Source: Anaerolineales bacterium (lineage in GTDB: Bacteria > Chloroflexota > Anaerolineae > Anaerolineales > RBG-16-64-43). Taken from it: 48,724 nucleotides of DNA. The position numbers and the translations under genes are program-made. A model generated the notes under the pieces. The model was not told the origin of the DNA. It saw only the letters and a list, made by a program, of their open reading frames with translations, and did not search any database. Positions 1-8,848 of this stretch are shown here, in pieces (the stretch's first letter is position 1; every line of letters starts with the position of its first letter). The stretch spans positions 1-48,724 of the forward strand of contig JAFGKK010000089.1 in the NCBI GenBank assembly GCA_016928575.1, written 5' to 3'.

Positions 1-87
1 AAGAATCGCCTTCCTCAGAGGATAATTCCCTGATTCAACGGGGGTTCTTTTTTGGCTTTTTCAAAGTGGACCCAAGCAACAGGCTCC

Positions 88-116
88 AATCCTGAAAAAT
101 CCTGTTCATCCTGTCC
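88..116. repeat. intergenic repeat remnant (ATCCTG units)
   Basis: The stretch repeats ATCCTG three times at irregular spacing just beyond the stop of the first gene. I know similar ATCCTGTTCATCCTGTC strings as dispersed intergenic repeats in many bacteria; that link is from memory, not a search. Nothing else is recognisable between 1 and 123. Confidence 0.4.
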
Positions 117-123
117 AAAGGTT

Positions 124-690
124 TTAGGGTTTCTCAACAATAATCCAGACGATATGGTTTTCCGCCTCAATGCGGACCCGCGCGCCGTCAAAGCGGAAAA
201 GATCCGCAATCTGCTGCGGGGCGAGGATCCGGCTCCGCATCAACGCCAGCCTTTCGGCGATCGAAAGCAGCTTGACGCCGAAGGACCGCAAGTCGGGTTC
301 CTCGATCACCAGCCTGCCGCCCGGCGCGAGCGCCCGCCAGAGTTCGAGTGCGGTCCGGCGCTGATCGCACACATGGTGGAGGGCGTCGACCATCAGAATC
401 CGGTCGAAGAAGCCATCCGGAAAGGGCAGTCGTTCGGTGTGCGCGCAGACGGGGCGGAGGCCGTTCTTGCCCCGGGTTTGGGTCAGCATCGGATGGGAAA
501 GGTCGGCCACAATGATCGGATCGGCCATCCCGGAAAACAATTGCGCAATCCGCCCCGTTCCTCCGCCGGCGTCGAGCAGGGCGCCGGAGACGGGCAGTTC
601 GAGGCGGTCGATCAGTGTTTTCGGATCGGAAGGCCGGAAGATCCGATCGTACAGGGGCGCGAGAAAACCGAAATGGTCGAAGATGGGCAT
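124..690 (-). CDS. class I SAM-dependent methyltransferase
   Basis: A 188-residue Rossmann-fold methyltransferase. The SAM-binding motif I is LLDAGGGTGRIA (about residues 38-49). It is followed by an acidic loop after VADLSHPML, the motif LPFPDGFFDRILMVDALHH and the post-motif GGRLVIEEPD, an arrangement typical of the UbiE/MenG-like Methyltransf_11 group. The start ATG at 690 lies 12 nt after the frameshifted arsC-like gene, so it is probably the last gene of the ars-type operon. Its location suggests a link to metalloid stress, but it has only two cysteines and lacks the cysteine set and length of ArsM arsenite methyltransferases. I therefore do not call it arsM, and its substrate is unknown. 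Confidence 0.85.
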   Translation of the reverse strand: MPIFDHFGFLAPLYDRIFRPSDPKTLIDRLELPVSGALLDAGGGTGRIAQLFSGMADPIIVADLSHPMLTQTRGKNGLRPVCAHTERLPFPDGFFDRILMVDALHHVCDQRRTALELWRALAPGGRLVIEEPDLRSFGVKLLSIAERLALMRSRILAPQQIADLFRFDGARVRIEAENHIVWIIVEKP

Positions 691-702
691 GTTCCCGTCA
701 TT

Positions 703-1111
703 CTAATCCGCACACAGCGAAGCGGCGATCCGGTGCCGGATGTCGTCGTGCGCATCCCGGAAGGACGCAGCGATATCCTCGTCCGCGCCCGCCGCGGCAG
801 GATCGGGACATCCGAGGTGCGCGCATTGCCCTTCCCCCGCCGGATCGGGCTGTTCCCCGCCGCGTGATCGCATAACGCGGCGACCGGGTTGAAATCCGTT
901 CCGCGGAACCGGCCGCCATTTTCGGGCGGCCCGCGTACCGGATCCCGATTTCCGCCAACGCCGCAAGCGCCGCCGGACGGGCGCTTTCCGCCGGACGGGT
1001 TCCCGCGCTGAAAGCCTCCCAAACCTCCCCGAGCCGGGAATTGACGATCGCCTCGGCCATCTGCGAGCGGGCGGCGTTGCCGGTGCAAAGGAACAACACC
1101 TTGCGTTTCAT
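703..1111 (-). pseudogene. arsC: arsenate reductase (ArsC / LMW-phosphatase type), two frameshifts
   Basis: The ATG at 1111 overlaps the preceding stop (ATGA). The first frame gives MKRKVLFLCTGNAARSQMAE, with the CX5R phosphate loop of thioredoxin-coupled arsenate reductases and low-molecular-weight phosphatases, and runs to about GIRYAGRPK. The match continues in a second frame (RFRGTDFNPVAALCDHAAG, about 850-925) and then a third (HLGCPDPAAAGADEDIAASF to the stop at 703). Together the pieces rebuild a full-length family member of about 135 residues, including the second cysteine region and the DPAA motif. Each switch is equivalent to one missing nucleotide. As written it cannot make an active protein. 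Either it is a decaying gene or the assembly has two indels. Confidence 0.8.
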
Positions 1112-1362
1112 GCGGAATCCTCCGCCGCGTCGGCGAGCCAGGCGGCTACTTCCTCCGGGCCGGGGATCCGTCCGGAGCAAACCACCTTCTGGTTGATGAC
1201 CAGCCCCGGCGTGGCCAGGATGTTGTATTCCATTATTTTGTTGATATCGGTGACCTTGGTCAACTCCGCTTGCAGGCCTTTCGCCTCGAGCGCCTGCCGG
1301 GCGACGGCCTCCACTTTTTTGCAATTGGCGCAGCCGGAGCCGAGAACTTTTATGGTGAGCAT
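1108..1362 (-). CDS. small thioredoxin-like redox-active disulfide protein
   Basis: An 84-residue protein of the thioredoxin_3 type (redox-active disulfide protein 2). It has a beta strand MLTIKVLGSG, then a CANC active site (C11, C14), a helix, and the cis-proline motif ATPGLVI. There is no signal peptide, so it is cytoplasmic. It sits between an ArsP-like permease and an arsC-like gene, whose start codon its own stop overlaps. The context suggests a thiol donor for ArsC or a metal-handling partner for the permease. Such proteins commonly accompany permeases of this family; the specific role is inferred. Confidence 0.85.
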   Translation of the reverse strand: MLTIKVLGSGCANCKKVEAVARQALEAKGLQAELTKVTDINKIMEYNILATPGLVINQKVVCSGRIPGPEEVAAWLADAAEDSA

Positions 1363-1402
1363 GTTTTTTCCTCCGCAAGAATGGATTTGCGCCTGAAGTA
1401 TT

Positions 1403-2878
1403 TTACTCTCCCGACACCGGGATCTCCGCCTGCACGCGGGCGACCCTGCGGTTGATGAGAATGAGCAACCCAGCCAGGACGGCCAGGAATGCCGCCAGGA
1501 AAAGCGCCAGCAGGCCCAGGCCGGTTCCGTCGATCCAGGCGCCGTAGATCAGGCCGGCCAGCATGCTGAACAGCGCCACCCAGAATACGTACACCCAGGC
1601 CTTAAGTCGGCCGATGATGGCCGCGGTGATCAGGATGCTCTGCAGGCTCAGCTCCGGGTCGGCCATCAGGTACGCCAGCAGCGGGCCGCGGTGCATTCCC
1701 AGGCTGAGGAACATGTTCGCAATCGGCACCTCCACCAGCGTGGGGAAGTACATGAACACGCCGAAGATCACTCCCGCCAGGTTGCCGGGCAGCGTGTTCG
1801 ATCCGGCCAGCGCTTCGATCCACTCCGGACGGATGATCACACGGATCATGCCGACGGCGAACACGCCGACCACCAGCAGGGGGAAGATCTGCTTGACGAA
1901 GCGCCAGGATTCCCAGAGGAAATCGCGCTGTTCGTCTTCGCTCAGCCGTTTGCGCAGCAACCACCCGAGGACGGCAAGAGCCGCAAGCACCGCGAAGAAC
2001 TTCCCGGTGAAGAGGATATCCAATCCGCCGAGGTGCGGCTGCATGCCGAGCGCGGCGGTCAGCAGCGTCAGCCCGGTCAACCCGAGCGCGGCCCACGTCC
2101 AGGCGGAAAATCCGCTGTGGATGTTGTCGAAACCCTTCCAGGAGGCGATGCCGACCAGGATTAGGAGCCCGATCAGGATCGCGCCCTGGGCGGTGACGCC
2201 TTCCTCGCCTTTGGCGGCGTTGTAGGGGACGAGCGTGTACAGGACATCCTGGAACTTATCCACGCCGGGGATCGGCAGGGTTGCCTGTCCGTACGAATTG
2301 GTCAGCAACCCGACCTTGAGCGTGCCCGAGAGCAGTAGGGCCACCAGGATCAGCAGGAACGCCAGCGCCGCGCGGCGCATCCCCTTGCCGCGCTGTCCGG
2401 CAAACACTTCGTCGGTGTCCTTGTCGTGGGCGACGTCCGATTTGTGGAAGATCAGCGCCATGATCAGGCCGATCCCGATCCCGAACGCGAGCGAGAGGAA
2501 CAGGCGGGCGAAAGCCAGGTCGGTGCCGATCACGCCTCCGGTGTACACCAGAGCCAGGATATTGGCGGCCGGGGCAAAAAACAGGAAGGTAATCGCCGGT
2601 CCGAGCCCGGCGCCCTTCTTATATATCCCGGCGAAGAGCGGGACGATGGTGCAGGAACAAACCGCCAAAACCGAACCGGCCAGTGCGGCCGCCGGGTAGG
2701 ATATCCACTTAGGGGTGTTGCGTCCGAGGAAGCGCGTCACCGACGCCTTGGGGATGAGCGCGGTCATCGCGCCGGCGATGTAGAACGCCGGTACGAGGCA
2801 CAGGAGCACATGTGCGGCGAGATAGGCCGCCAGGTTGCCCAAGCCGCCGCGAAGCAGGGAGCCGAACAATTCCACCAT
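1403..2878 (-). CDS. ArsP-like two-domain permease (PF03773 type)
   Basis: A polytopic membrane protein of 491 residues with roughly ten to eleven hydrophobic segments. Near residue 60 it carries AVCSCTIVPLFAGIYKKGAG, the Cys-Ser-Cys signature of the DUF318/ArsP permeases, followed by FFAPAANILAL. The second half repeats the architecture (FGVFMYFPTLVEVPIANMFL). Characterised relatives export trivalent organoarsenicals; other members are linked to divalent metals. The start is taken as the ATG at 2878 (MVELFGSLL) because the long upstream extension in this frame overlaps arsR and is compositionally unlike a protein. It is separated from arsR by 35 nt and transcribed with it. Confidence 0.88.
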   Translation of the reverse strand: MVELFGSLLRGGLGNLAAYLAAHVLLCLVPAFYIAGAMTALIPKASVTRFLGRNTPKWISYPAAALAGSVLAVCSCTIVPLFAGIYKKGAGLGPAITFLFFAPAANILALVYTGGVIGTDLAFARLFLSLAFGIGIGLIMALIFHKSDVAHDKDTDEVFAGQRGKGMRRAALAFLLILVALLLSGTLKVGLLTNSYGQATLPIPGVDKFQDVLYTLVPYNAAKGEEGVTAQGAILIGLLILVGIASWKGFDNIHSGFSAWTWAALGLTGLTLLTAALGMQPHLGGLDILFTGKFFAVLAALAVLGWLLRKRLSEDEQRDFLWESWRFVKQIFPLLVVGVFAVGMIRVIIRPEWIEALAGSNTLPGNLAGVIFGVFMYFPTLVEVPIANMFLSLGMHRGPLLAYLMADPELSLQSILITAAIIGRLKAWVYVFWVALFSMLAGLIYGAWIDGTGLGLLALFLAAFLAVLAGLLILINRRVARVQAEIPVSGE

Positions 2879-2913
2879 GGGGCCTCCATGTTTGTTGCTT
2901 GGAATCGATCTCG

Positions 2914-3288
2914 TTATTCGCCCGCGGGGTGATCCGCGCAATTCGGGCAATGGCATTTTTGGGGCATCGGGCCACGGACCGCCGCGGAAAGGTCCGTGTT
3001 CACCCCAGCGATCCTTGCCGCCAAACCGATCAGCTCGAGCAGCGCCGGATCCGCAAGTCGGTAATAAATGAACCGCCCGTCGCGCCTGTTCTTGATCAAT
3101 CCGGCTTTGCGGAGTGCCATCAGATGCTGGGAAAGGGCGGCCTGGCGGATTCCCAACCGCGCTTCGAGGTGGCAGACGCACGATTCGCCGCCGCCCAAAA
3201 CTCGGATGATTCCCAGACGGGCGGGCGGCGCGATCGCATCCAGAACCCTGGCTGTCCGGAGGATTGCGTTGTCGGTCGGCTTTTTCAT
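2914..3288 (-). CDS. arsR: ArsR-family metal(loid)-sensing repressor
   Basis: A 124-residue winged-helix regulator. ESCVCHLEARLGI is the alpha-3 region, with the CVC metal-binding cysteines of ArsR proteins; QAALSQHLMALRKAGLI is the recognition helix; and RDGRFIYYRL is the wing. The tail has another cysteine cluster, KCHCPNC, which could add a second metal site. The ATG at 3288 is chosen over the in-frame TTG at 3294 because AGGA lies 8 nt upstream of the ATG but only 2 nt from the TTG. As first gene of the ars-type operon with an operator-like palindrome at its own start, it is expected to autoregulate. Confidence 0.92.
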   Translation of the reverse strand: MKKPTDNAILRTARVLDAIAPPARLGIIRVLGGGESCVCHLEARLGIRQAALSQHLMALRKAGLIKNRRDGRFIYYRLADPALLELIGLAARIAGVNTDLSAAVRGPMPQKCHCPNCADHPAGE

Positions 3289-3304
3289 ATTCAATATCCT
3301 GAAT
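3289..3304. promoter_or_regulatory. candidate ArsR operator
   Basis: ATTCA-N6-TGAAT is a perfect interrupted palindrome between the -10 box and the arsR start codon. ArsR sites commonly have this TTCA...TGAA form. Binding by this ArsR is inferred from position. Confidence 0.6.
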
Positions 3305-3315
3305 GTTTAAAAGCA

Positions 3316-3343
3316 ATTATATTCAAAAAAAATAATGTGTCAA
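3316..3343 (-). promoter_or_regulatory. sigma70-type promoter of the ars operon
   Basis: On the minus strand TTGACA (3343-3338) is separated by 16 nt from TATAAT (3321-3316). Both hexamers match the consensus exactly. The predicted start of transcription falls just upstream of the operator-like palindrome and the arsR ribosome-binding site. Confidence 0.85.
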
Positions 3344-3692
3344 CCTGCCGGAAGCCCGGCGGAGTCGGGATCGGTTTTCCTCGCGGGGAGGAACGGCGGC
3401 CGCCGGTTTGAGGTTTTACCTGCGCGAGATTCGGACCGGGGGGGCGATTTTCCTTCGCGCATTGCTGGAAGCGTCGGCCGTACTGGAGGTAGCCCTGCAC
3501 GGCTCGTGCCGGTTGATTCCGCCGCCGCCGGGAACCTTTTTATACGGCTTTCACCCGTCGTTTCTGGCGGACTGGATGTGATGGAAGGGGAGTGTCGTCC
3601 GAGGGTGTCCGGGAAACGTCCGAGGATGCGGATTCAGGATGGCCTTTGCGGTAGAATCCCCTTGCACTCAGCCTGGATCTCCGGAGCAACCT

Positions 3693-4613
3693 TTGTTCGA
3701 CATCGTTTTCCTCGGCACCTCCGCTTCCGCCCCCTCCATCCAGCGCGGCCTGCCCGCGCAGATGGTCCTGCACAAGGAGTACCGGTTCCTGATCGACTGC
3801 GGCGAGGGAACCCAGCGCCAGATCCTGCAATCCGGCCTGGGGTTCAAGCGGCTGGATAAAATCCTGATCACCCATTCGCATTTGGACCACATCCTCGGAC
3901 TGGCCGGCCTGCTCTCCACCTTCATGCGCTGGGAGGCGATGGAAAAGCTGGAGATCTGGGCCGGGCCGCCGGCGCTTGCGCGGATCCGCGACCTGCTGTA
4001 CGGAGTGGTGCTGAGGGGGGGCCGCCCTCCGGTGGCGGTCGAATTCCACACCATCGAACCGGGGTGCCTGATCGAGGATGAAACCTTCCGGCTTTCCGCC
4101 TTTCCGGTGACCCACCGGGGCGGCGGGACCTTCGGCTTCCTGTTCGAGGAGAAGGCGCGCCGTCCGTTTTTGGCCGAGAGGGCGGAAAGCCTGGGCGTGC
4201 CGCCCGGCCCATTGCGCGCCAGGCTGGTGGCGGGCAAGGCCGTCACGCTGCCGGACGGTTCGGCGGTCGAGCCGGACGAGGTCCTCGGGCCGCTGACGCC
4301 CGGGACCCGGCTGGCGTTTGTCGGCGACTGCGGAAGGACGGATAATATCCTGGAACGTTGCCGCGGCGCCGACGCGCTGGTGATCGAAGCCACCTATCTG
4401 GACGTGGAGGCGGAACTGGCGCGCGAGTTCTCCCACCTCACCGCCCGGCAGGCGGCGCAGCTGGCTCGCGACGCTCGGGTCCGCCGGCTGTTCCTCACCC
4501 ACCTTTCGCGGCGGTACCGCGACCGGGAGGTTTTGGAGGAAGCCCGGGCGGTGTTTGCGGAGACGACCGTGGTGAAGGATTTCGACCGATTCTCGATCGC
4601 ACGGGAAAAATGA
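3693..4613 (+). CDS. rnz: ribonuclease Z-like metallo-beta-lactamase-fold nuclease
   Basis: Ribonuclease Z family (tRNA 3'-end processing), 306 residues from the TTG at 3693. FLGTSASAPSIQRGL and LIDCGEGTQRQILQSGL match the RNase Z N-terminus. ILITHSHLDHILGLAGL holds the metal-binding HxHxDH motif (a Leu replaces the more usual Gly), FPVTHRGGGTFGFLFEE the next His, AFVGDCGRTD the metal-bridging Asp, and LFLTHLSRRY the last His. The TTG is preferred because GGAG lies 6 nt upstream; an in-frame ATG at 3639 would add an 18-residue tail unlike the family. Its stop overlaps the next start (ATGA), so the two genes are translationally coupled. Confidence 0.88.
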   Translation: MFDIVFLGTSASAPSIQRGLPAQMVLHKEYRFLIDCGEGTQRQILQSGLGFKRLDKILITHSHLDHILGLAGLLSTFMRWEAMEKLEIWAGPPALARIRDLLYGVVLRGGRPPVAVEFHTIEPGCLIEDETFRLSAFPVTHRGGGTFGFLFEEKARRPFLAERAESLGVPPGPLRARLVAGKAVTLPDGSAVEPDEVLGPLTPGTRLAFVGDCGRTDNILERCRGADALVIEATYLDVEAELAREFSHLTARQAAQLARDARVRRLFLTHLSRRYRDREVLEEARAVFAETTVVKDFDRFSIAREK

Positions 4614-7600
4614 TCCGCGCATTGCGCCACTTTCCGATCGTTCTTCGCACCGTGGTGATGGCGGTCGCCGCCGTCATCCTCCTGCTGGCGCTGTTCGCCT
4701 TCCTGGGGTCCGACGCGCTGGATGACAGTACCCTCCAGGCGCAGCAGATGCAGCTGCAGTCCGCCGGGCTGGCGGCGCAGAGCCTGGACGTGCGGTTGGA
4801 CGCCTCCTTTCAGGTCCTGACCCATCAGGCGGATGCGCTCGGGAGCGGCGCGGATCCGCCGGCCGACCGGGAAGAAACCCTGAGCGCGTTGGCCGCGAGC
4901 GGGCTGTTTCCCGGCGGAACGTTCCTCCTGGATTGCGCCGGGTCGCTGCTCGCGGCGGAACCGGCCTTGGACGAACAAGCGGCCGAATCCCTCCGCAAGT
5001 CCCCGGCCGTCGGGCGGGCGCTTGAAACCGGCGCCCGCCAAACCGGCGATTTTGACATCGACGGAGGGGGATCGCCCCGGACCGTTCTGCTGGCGCCGGT
5101 GCCGGATTCCCGGGGCGGGGACGGTTGCTGGCTCGGCGGGTGGATCTATCTGGACACGGCCCCCTTCCGCGACTTCGCCGGCCCGGCCGAAGCGGGGGGC
5201 GCTTACTCCATGGTCGTCGATTCGGCCGGAAACACCCTGGAGCTCGACTCCCAGGGCCGGCTGACCGTACGCCCGGCGGCGAATTACGCCTACCTGTTCC
5301 CATATCTGGAAAAGCGGGAGGCCGGCCTGACGCGCCTGGACCGAAATCGGATCCAGGCCGAGGAGAGTCTGATCGCGGCCATCGTCCCGATGGAAAACGC
5401 TCCCTGGAGGATGGTGATCGTATCTCCCGAGAGCCGGGTGTACGGCCTGTTGAACACCCTGCGCTGGCAATTTGTCTATTTCGGCGCCCTGATCATGGCG
5501 GCGGCGATCTTCTTCGTCTGGATTTATCTGGAGGCGTTCGTCGGCCCGATCCGCGAGCTGCTCCAAGCCACCCGGCGCCTGACGGACGGCGACCTCTCGA
5601 CGCCGATCCGCGCCGCGGGCCGCGACGAAACCGCCGAGCTGGCCAGGGCGTTCGATGCGATGCGTTTGAAGATGGCGGATTGGAGCGGCGCGCTTTCGGC
5701 CGCGGTGGAACGGCAGACTCACCGCCTCTCGACCCTGTACGCCATCGACCGGGCGGCTTCCAAGACCCTGGCGCTGGAAGAAGTGCTGACCATCTCGCTG
5801 GAGCGGGTCCTGGACCTCTTAAAGATGGACGCCGGGGCGATTCTGCTGGCGGAAAAGGGCGCCCTCCGGCTGAAGGTGCAACAGGCGCTTTCGCAGGACC
5901 TGGCCGCCGCACTGAGCCGGGTGGACACCTCCCACCGCGGGATCGGGACGGCGACGCTGCGCAAAAAGGTTTCCGTGGCGGTTCCGGCCGAGTTTCCCGC
6001 CGACGGCCTGCTGGAGCAGATCCTCCGATCCGGCTTCCAGACGGTGGCCTGCACCCCGCTGATCGCCAAGGATCAATCGCTGGGGGTTTTGACGCTGTTC
6101 ACCCAGGCCGAGCGCACCTTCGCCGTCGACGACTTGGACCTGCTGGAATCGATCGGCCAACAGATCGGCGGCGCAGTCCACAATGCCCAGCTGTTCGAAT
6201 CCGAACTGCACCGGCGCGAGCAGGCGGAGGGATTGTACGAGCTCGGTTCGGAGATCATTTCCCTTTCGACCCAATCCGACACGGCGCGGGCGATCTGCTC
6301 CAAGGTTTCGAAGGCCGCCCGCGCCCATTCGGTCAACATCACCCTGATCGACCCGAACGGCCAGGTTGTCCTGCGCCTGACCGTGGACGGGCGCGGAACG
6401 GCGGCGTCCGAGCTGCCTCCCCGGCCGCACGGCCTGACGATGCGGGTATATTTCGACGGGCTGCCGCTGATCGTGGAGAAGCCGGATCCCGAGCAGGCCG
6501 AGATCACCCGGGAGACGGCGGCCGCGGGGGTGCAGGCGATGATCGGCCTGCCCCTGCGGGCGTCCGGGCGGGTGGTCGGCACGATGTTCGTCCGCTATTC
6601 CCAGCCGCGGTCCTTTTCCGAGGAGGACATCCGCGGGCTGACGACGTTCGCCAACACTGCGGCGATGGCGCTCGAGCGGGTGCGGCTGTTGCAGGAAACC
6701 GAACGAAGGCTGGAGGAAGTGGCCGCGCTCTACGAGCTCTCCAGCGTCCTGCGCGGCGCGATGACCCTGCACGAGATGCTTCCCCAGCTGCTGCACCAGG
6801 CCCTGCAGATCGCGCGCGCGGATGCGGCCAGCATCTCCCTGGTGGACGGGCAGGAGGTCGTCTGCCGGGCGGCGGAAGGCCTGGCGGCGGAGGTAATCGA
6901 CCGGCGGATTCCGCTCGGGGAGGGGTTGACCGGCGGGGCGGCCGCCAGCGGCGAGATCCGCCAAACGCCGTTCCTGCCGCGGGATCCGATGCTGGTCTTT
7001 CCGCCCGACTCCGGCACGATGGTGCGCGGCGTCGGCTGCACCGTGTGCATTCCGCTGCGCGCGGCCGACGAGGTGGTGGGCGTGCTGCTGCTGGCCTCCT
7101 CCAGCCGTTCGCAATTCGGCGAGAACGAGCTGAGGCTGCTGAAGGCCGCCGCCGACATCGCCGGCGGATCGATCCACCGGGCGAACCTCTTCGAGCAGTT
7201 GGAACACCGGGTGCACGAACTGAGTTCGCTCTACGAGTTCGGCCAGGCGGTGTCCACCAGCCTGCATCTGGAAGACGTCGTCCGCCTGATCGTCCGCACG
7301 GTCCCCCCCGCCGTCCACGCCCAGGCGATCTGGGTCTTTCTGTGGAACGAGGTCGAGGAACGGCTCGTGCTGCAGCATTCCGGGGAAGGATCGGATTCCG
7401 GACCGGCCGAATTGAAGTACCGCGCCGGCGAAGGGCTGGTGGGTTGGGTGTTTCTGGAGGGCCGTCCGGCCATCGTCGCGGACGTCAATTCCGATCCGCG
7501 CTGGAAGCAGGAAGCCGAGCACGAAACGGCGACCCTCGGGTTCCGGGTCCGGGACGTGATGGCGGTGCCGATGATCCACGGTAAGAAGGTGCTGGGGGTT

Positions 7601-8284
7601 CTGCTGGCGATCAACCGCCAGCAGCAACGCAGGTTCTCCGAAGCCGACCAGTCGCTGTGTGAGGCGCTGGCCGCCCAGACGGCGATTGCCATCGAGAACG
7701 CCCAGCTGTTCGAAGATGTCCGCGCCATTTCGGTGGCGACGATCTCCTCGCTGGCTACCGCGATCGACGCCCGCGATCCGTACACCCGCGGCCATTCCGA
7801 GGACGTGACTAAGGTTGTGGTCCAGCTGGCCCGCGAACTCGGCTGGCACGGGGCGGATCTGGAGATGCTGGAATTCGCGGCGCTGCTGCACGACGTGGGC
7901 AAGATCGCCGTCCCCGACGACATCCTGCGCAAGCCGGAGAAGCTGGTCCCCGACGAGTGGAACGTCATCTATCTGCATCCCTACCACAGCGCCCAAATCC
8001 TGCGCCCGGTCGAACCGCTGCGCAAGATCATCCCCTGGATCTACCACCACCACGAACGATGGGACGGCGACGGGTATCCGGACCGTTTGAAGGGCGAGGC
8101 GATCCCCGAGGGGGCGCGGATCATCGCCGTGGTGGACGCCTTCAACGCCATCACCACCAACCGCCCGTACCACAAGGCGCTTTCGGAAAAGGAAGCCCTG
8201 GACGAGATCGAACGCAATTCCGGCAAGCAGTTCGACCCGGTCGTCGTCCGGGCCTTCCTGCGGATCATGAAGCCCGCCCGCTGA
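4610..8284 (+). CDS. membrane sensor with HAMP, four GAF domains and HD-GYP phosphodiesterase
   Basis: 1224 residues. A first membrane segment (about 10-30) is followed by a large extracytoplasmic region (about 31-287) and a second membrane segment (about 288-311). Then come HAMP (IRELLQATRRLTDGDLSTPI) and four successive GAF-like modules starting near 373, 540, 704 and 868, each opening with a LYELGS-like helix. The C-terminal HD-GYP domain (about 1043-1220) has AIDARDPYTRGHSEDV, ALLHDVGK, HHERWDGDGYP and VDAFNAITTNRPY. HD-GYP domains hydrolyse cyclic di-GMP (some prefer cGAMP). The expected metal ligands are visible, so it is probably active. Four GAF modules in one protein is unusually long and suggests integration of several ligands. 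Start ATG at 4610 overlaps the rnz stop. Confidence 0.92.
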   Translation: MIRALRHFPIVLRTVVMAVAAVILLLALFAFLGSDALDDSTLQAQQMQLQSAGLAAQSLDVRLDASFQVLTHQADALGSGADPPADREETLSALAASGLFPGGTFLLDCAGSLLAAEPALDEQAAESLRKSPAVGRALETGARQTGDFDIDGGGSPRTVLLAPVPDSRGGDGCWLGGWIYLDTAPFRDFAGPAEAGGAYSMVVDSAGNTLELDSQGRLTVRPAANYAYLFPYLEKREAGLTRLDRNRIQAEESLIAAIVPMENAPWRMVIVSPESRVYGLLNTLRWQFVYFGALIMAAAIFFVWIYLEAFVGPIRELLQATRRLTDGDLSTPIRAAGRDETAELARAFDAMRLKMADWSGALSAAVERQTHRLSTLYAIDRAASKTLALEEVLTISLERVLDLLKMDAGAILLAEKGALRLKVQQALSQDLAAALSRVDTSHRGIGTATLRKKVSVAVPAEFPADGLLEQILRSGFQTVACTPLIAKDQSLGVLTLFTQAERTFAVDDLDLLESIGQQIGGAVHNAQLFESELHRREQAEGLYELGSEIISLSTQSDTARAICSKVSKAARAHSVNITLIDPNGQVVLRLTVDGRGTAASELPPRPHGLTMRVYFDGLPLIVEKPDPEQAEITRETAAAGVQAMIGLPLRASGRVVGTMFVRYSQPRSFSEEDIRGLTTFANTAAMALERVRLLQETERRLEEVAALYELSSVLRGAMTLHEMLPQLLHQALQIARADAASISLVDGQEVVCRAAEGLAAEVIDRRIPLGEGLTGGAAASGEIRQTPFLPRDPMLVFPPDSGTMVRGVGCTVCIPLRAADEVVGVLLLASSSRSQFGENELRLLKAAADIAGGSIHRANLFEQLEHRVHELSSLYEFGQAVSTSLHLEDVVRLIVRTVPPAVHAQAIWVFLWNEVEERLVLQHSGEGSDSGPAELKYRAGEGLVGWVFLEGRPAIVADVNSDPRWKQEAEHETATLGFRVRDVMAVPMIHGKKVLGVLLAINRQQQRRFSEADQSLCEALAAQTAIAIENAQLFEDVRAISVATISSLATAIDARDPYTRGHSEDVTKVVVQLARELGWHGADLEMLEFAALLHDVGKIAVPDDILRKPEKLVPDEWNVIYLHPYHSAQILRPVEPLRKIIPWIYHHHERWDGDGYPDRLKGEAIPEGARIIAVVDAFNAITTNRPYHKALSEKEALDEIERNSGKQFDPVVVRAFLRIMKPAR

Positions 8285-8355
8285 ACGCGAACGACAAAGG
8301 CCGGTTGGGAAAACCGCTCGGGAGGGTTTACAATCGGCCGTTGGAGAAATGACCG

Positions 8356-8586
8356 ATGCCTCTTTACGAATATGTCTGCGAAGCCTGCCGCCGCGAATTC
8401 GAACTGCTGCGGCCGATGAACGAGGCGGACGCGCCGACAGCCTGCCTTTCCTGCGGCGGCACTCGCATCCGGCGCAAGCTGTCGGTTTTCCACGCCCAAA
8501 GCGACGGAAAAAGCGTCGCCGGGACGAACGCGCCTTCCTGCTCGGACTGCGCAGGCGGTTCCTGCGGCTCGTGCGGGCTCGGGTGA
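8356..8586 (+). CDS. FmdB-type zinc-ribbon protein
   Basis: A 76-residue protein starting MPLYEYVCEACRREFE, the signature of the FmdB/CxxC_CXXC_SSSS zinc-ribbon family. Two CxxC knuckles (CEAC and CLSC) form the ribbon. The tail is rich in Ser, Gly and Cys (CSDCAGGSCGSCGLG), as is typical. The name comes from a putative regulator of formamidase; the molecular role of most members is unknown. It stands alone between the HD-GYP gene and a spacer of 262 nt that contains only a GGCC-rich hairpin and nothing I recognise. Confidence 0.88.
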   Translation: MPLYEYVCEACRREFELLRPMNEADAPTACLSCGGTRIRRKLSVFHAQSDGKSVAGTNAPSCSDCAGGSCGSCGLG

Positions 8587-8848
8587 AGGTCTTTGCGCTG
8601 GGGGGAGCGTTTTCCCAGCCGGTTTTTCACCGATCAAACATGAAGGAGTCGGATTAAAACCGGATGCAGCCGGGTAACCCCGGCAACCCGCCGGGCCGGA
8701 TCGAGTCTGCAGGGGACCGAACGGTCTTGCCGAGTTCGTCTGGGGATGCGGTCAGAAGGCATGCGGGCTTTCCCGGGCCTTCGGCCGGGATGGGTTCGAT
8801 CAACTTTTTCAGGCGGGGAAAAATTCCTATACCAAGAGGGAGCCAAAA

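Noticed and set aside
124-690. Arsenite methyltransferase (arsM) from context
   Set aside because: The protein is only 188 residues and lacks the conserved cysteine set of ArsM, so context alone does not support the name.
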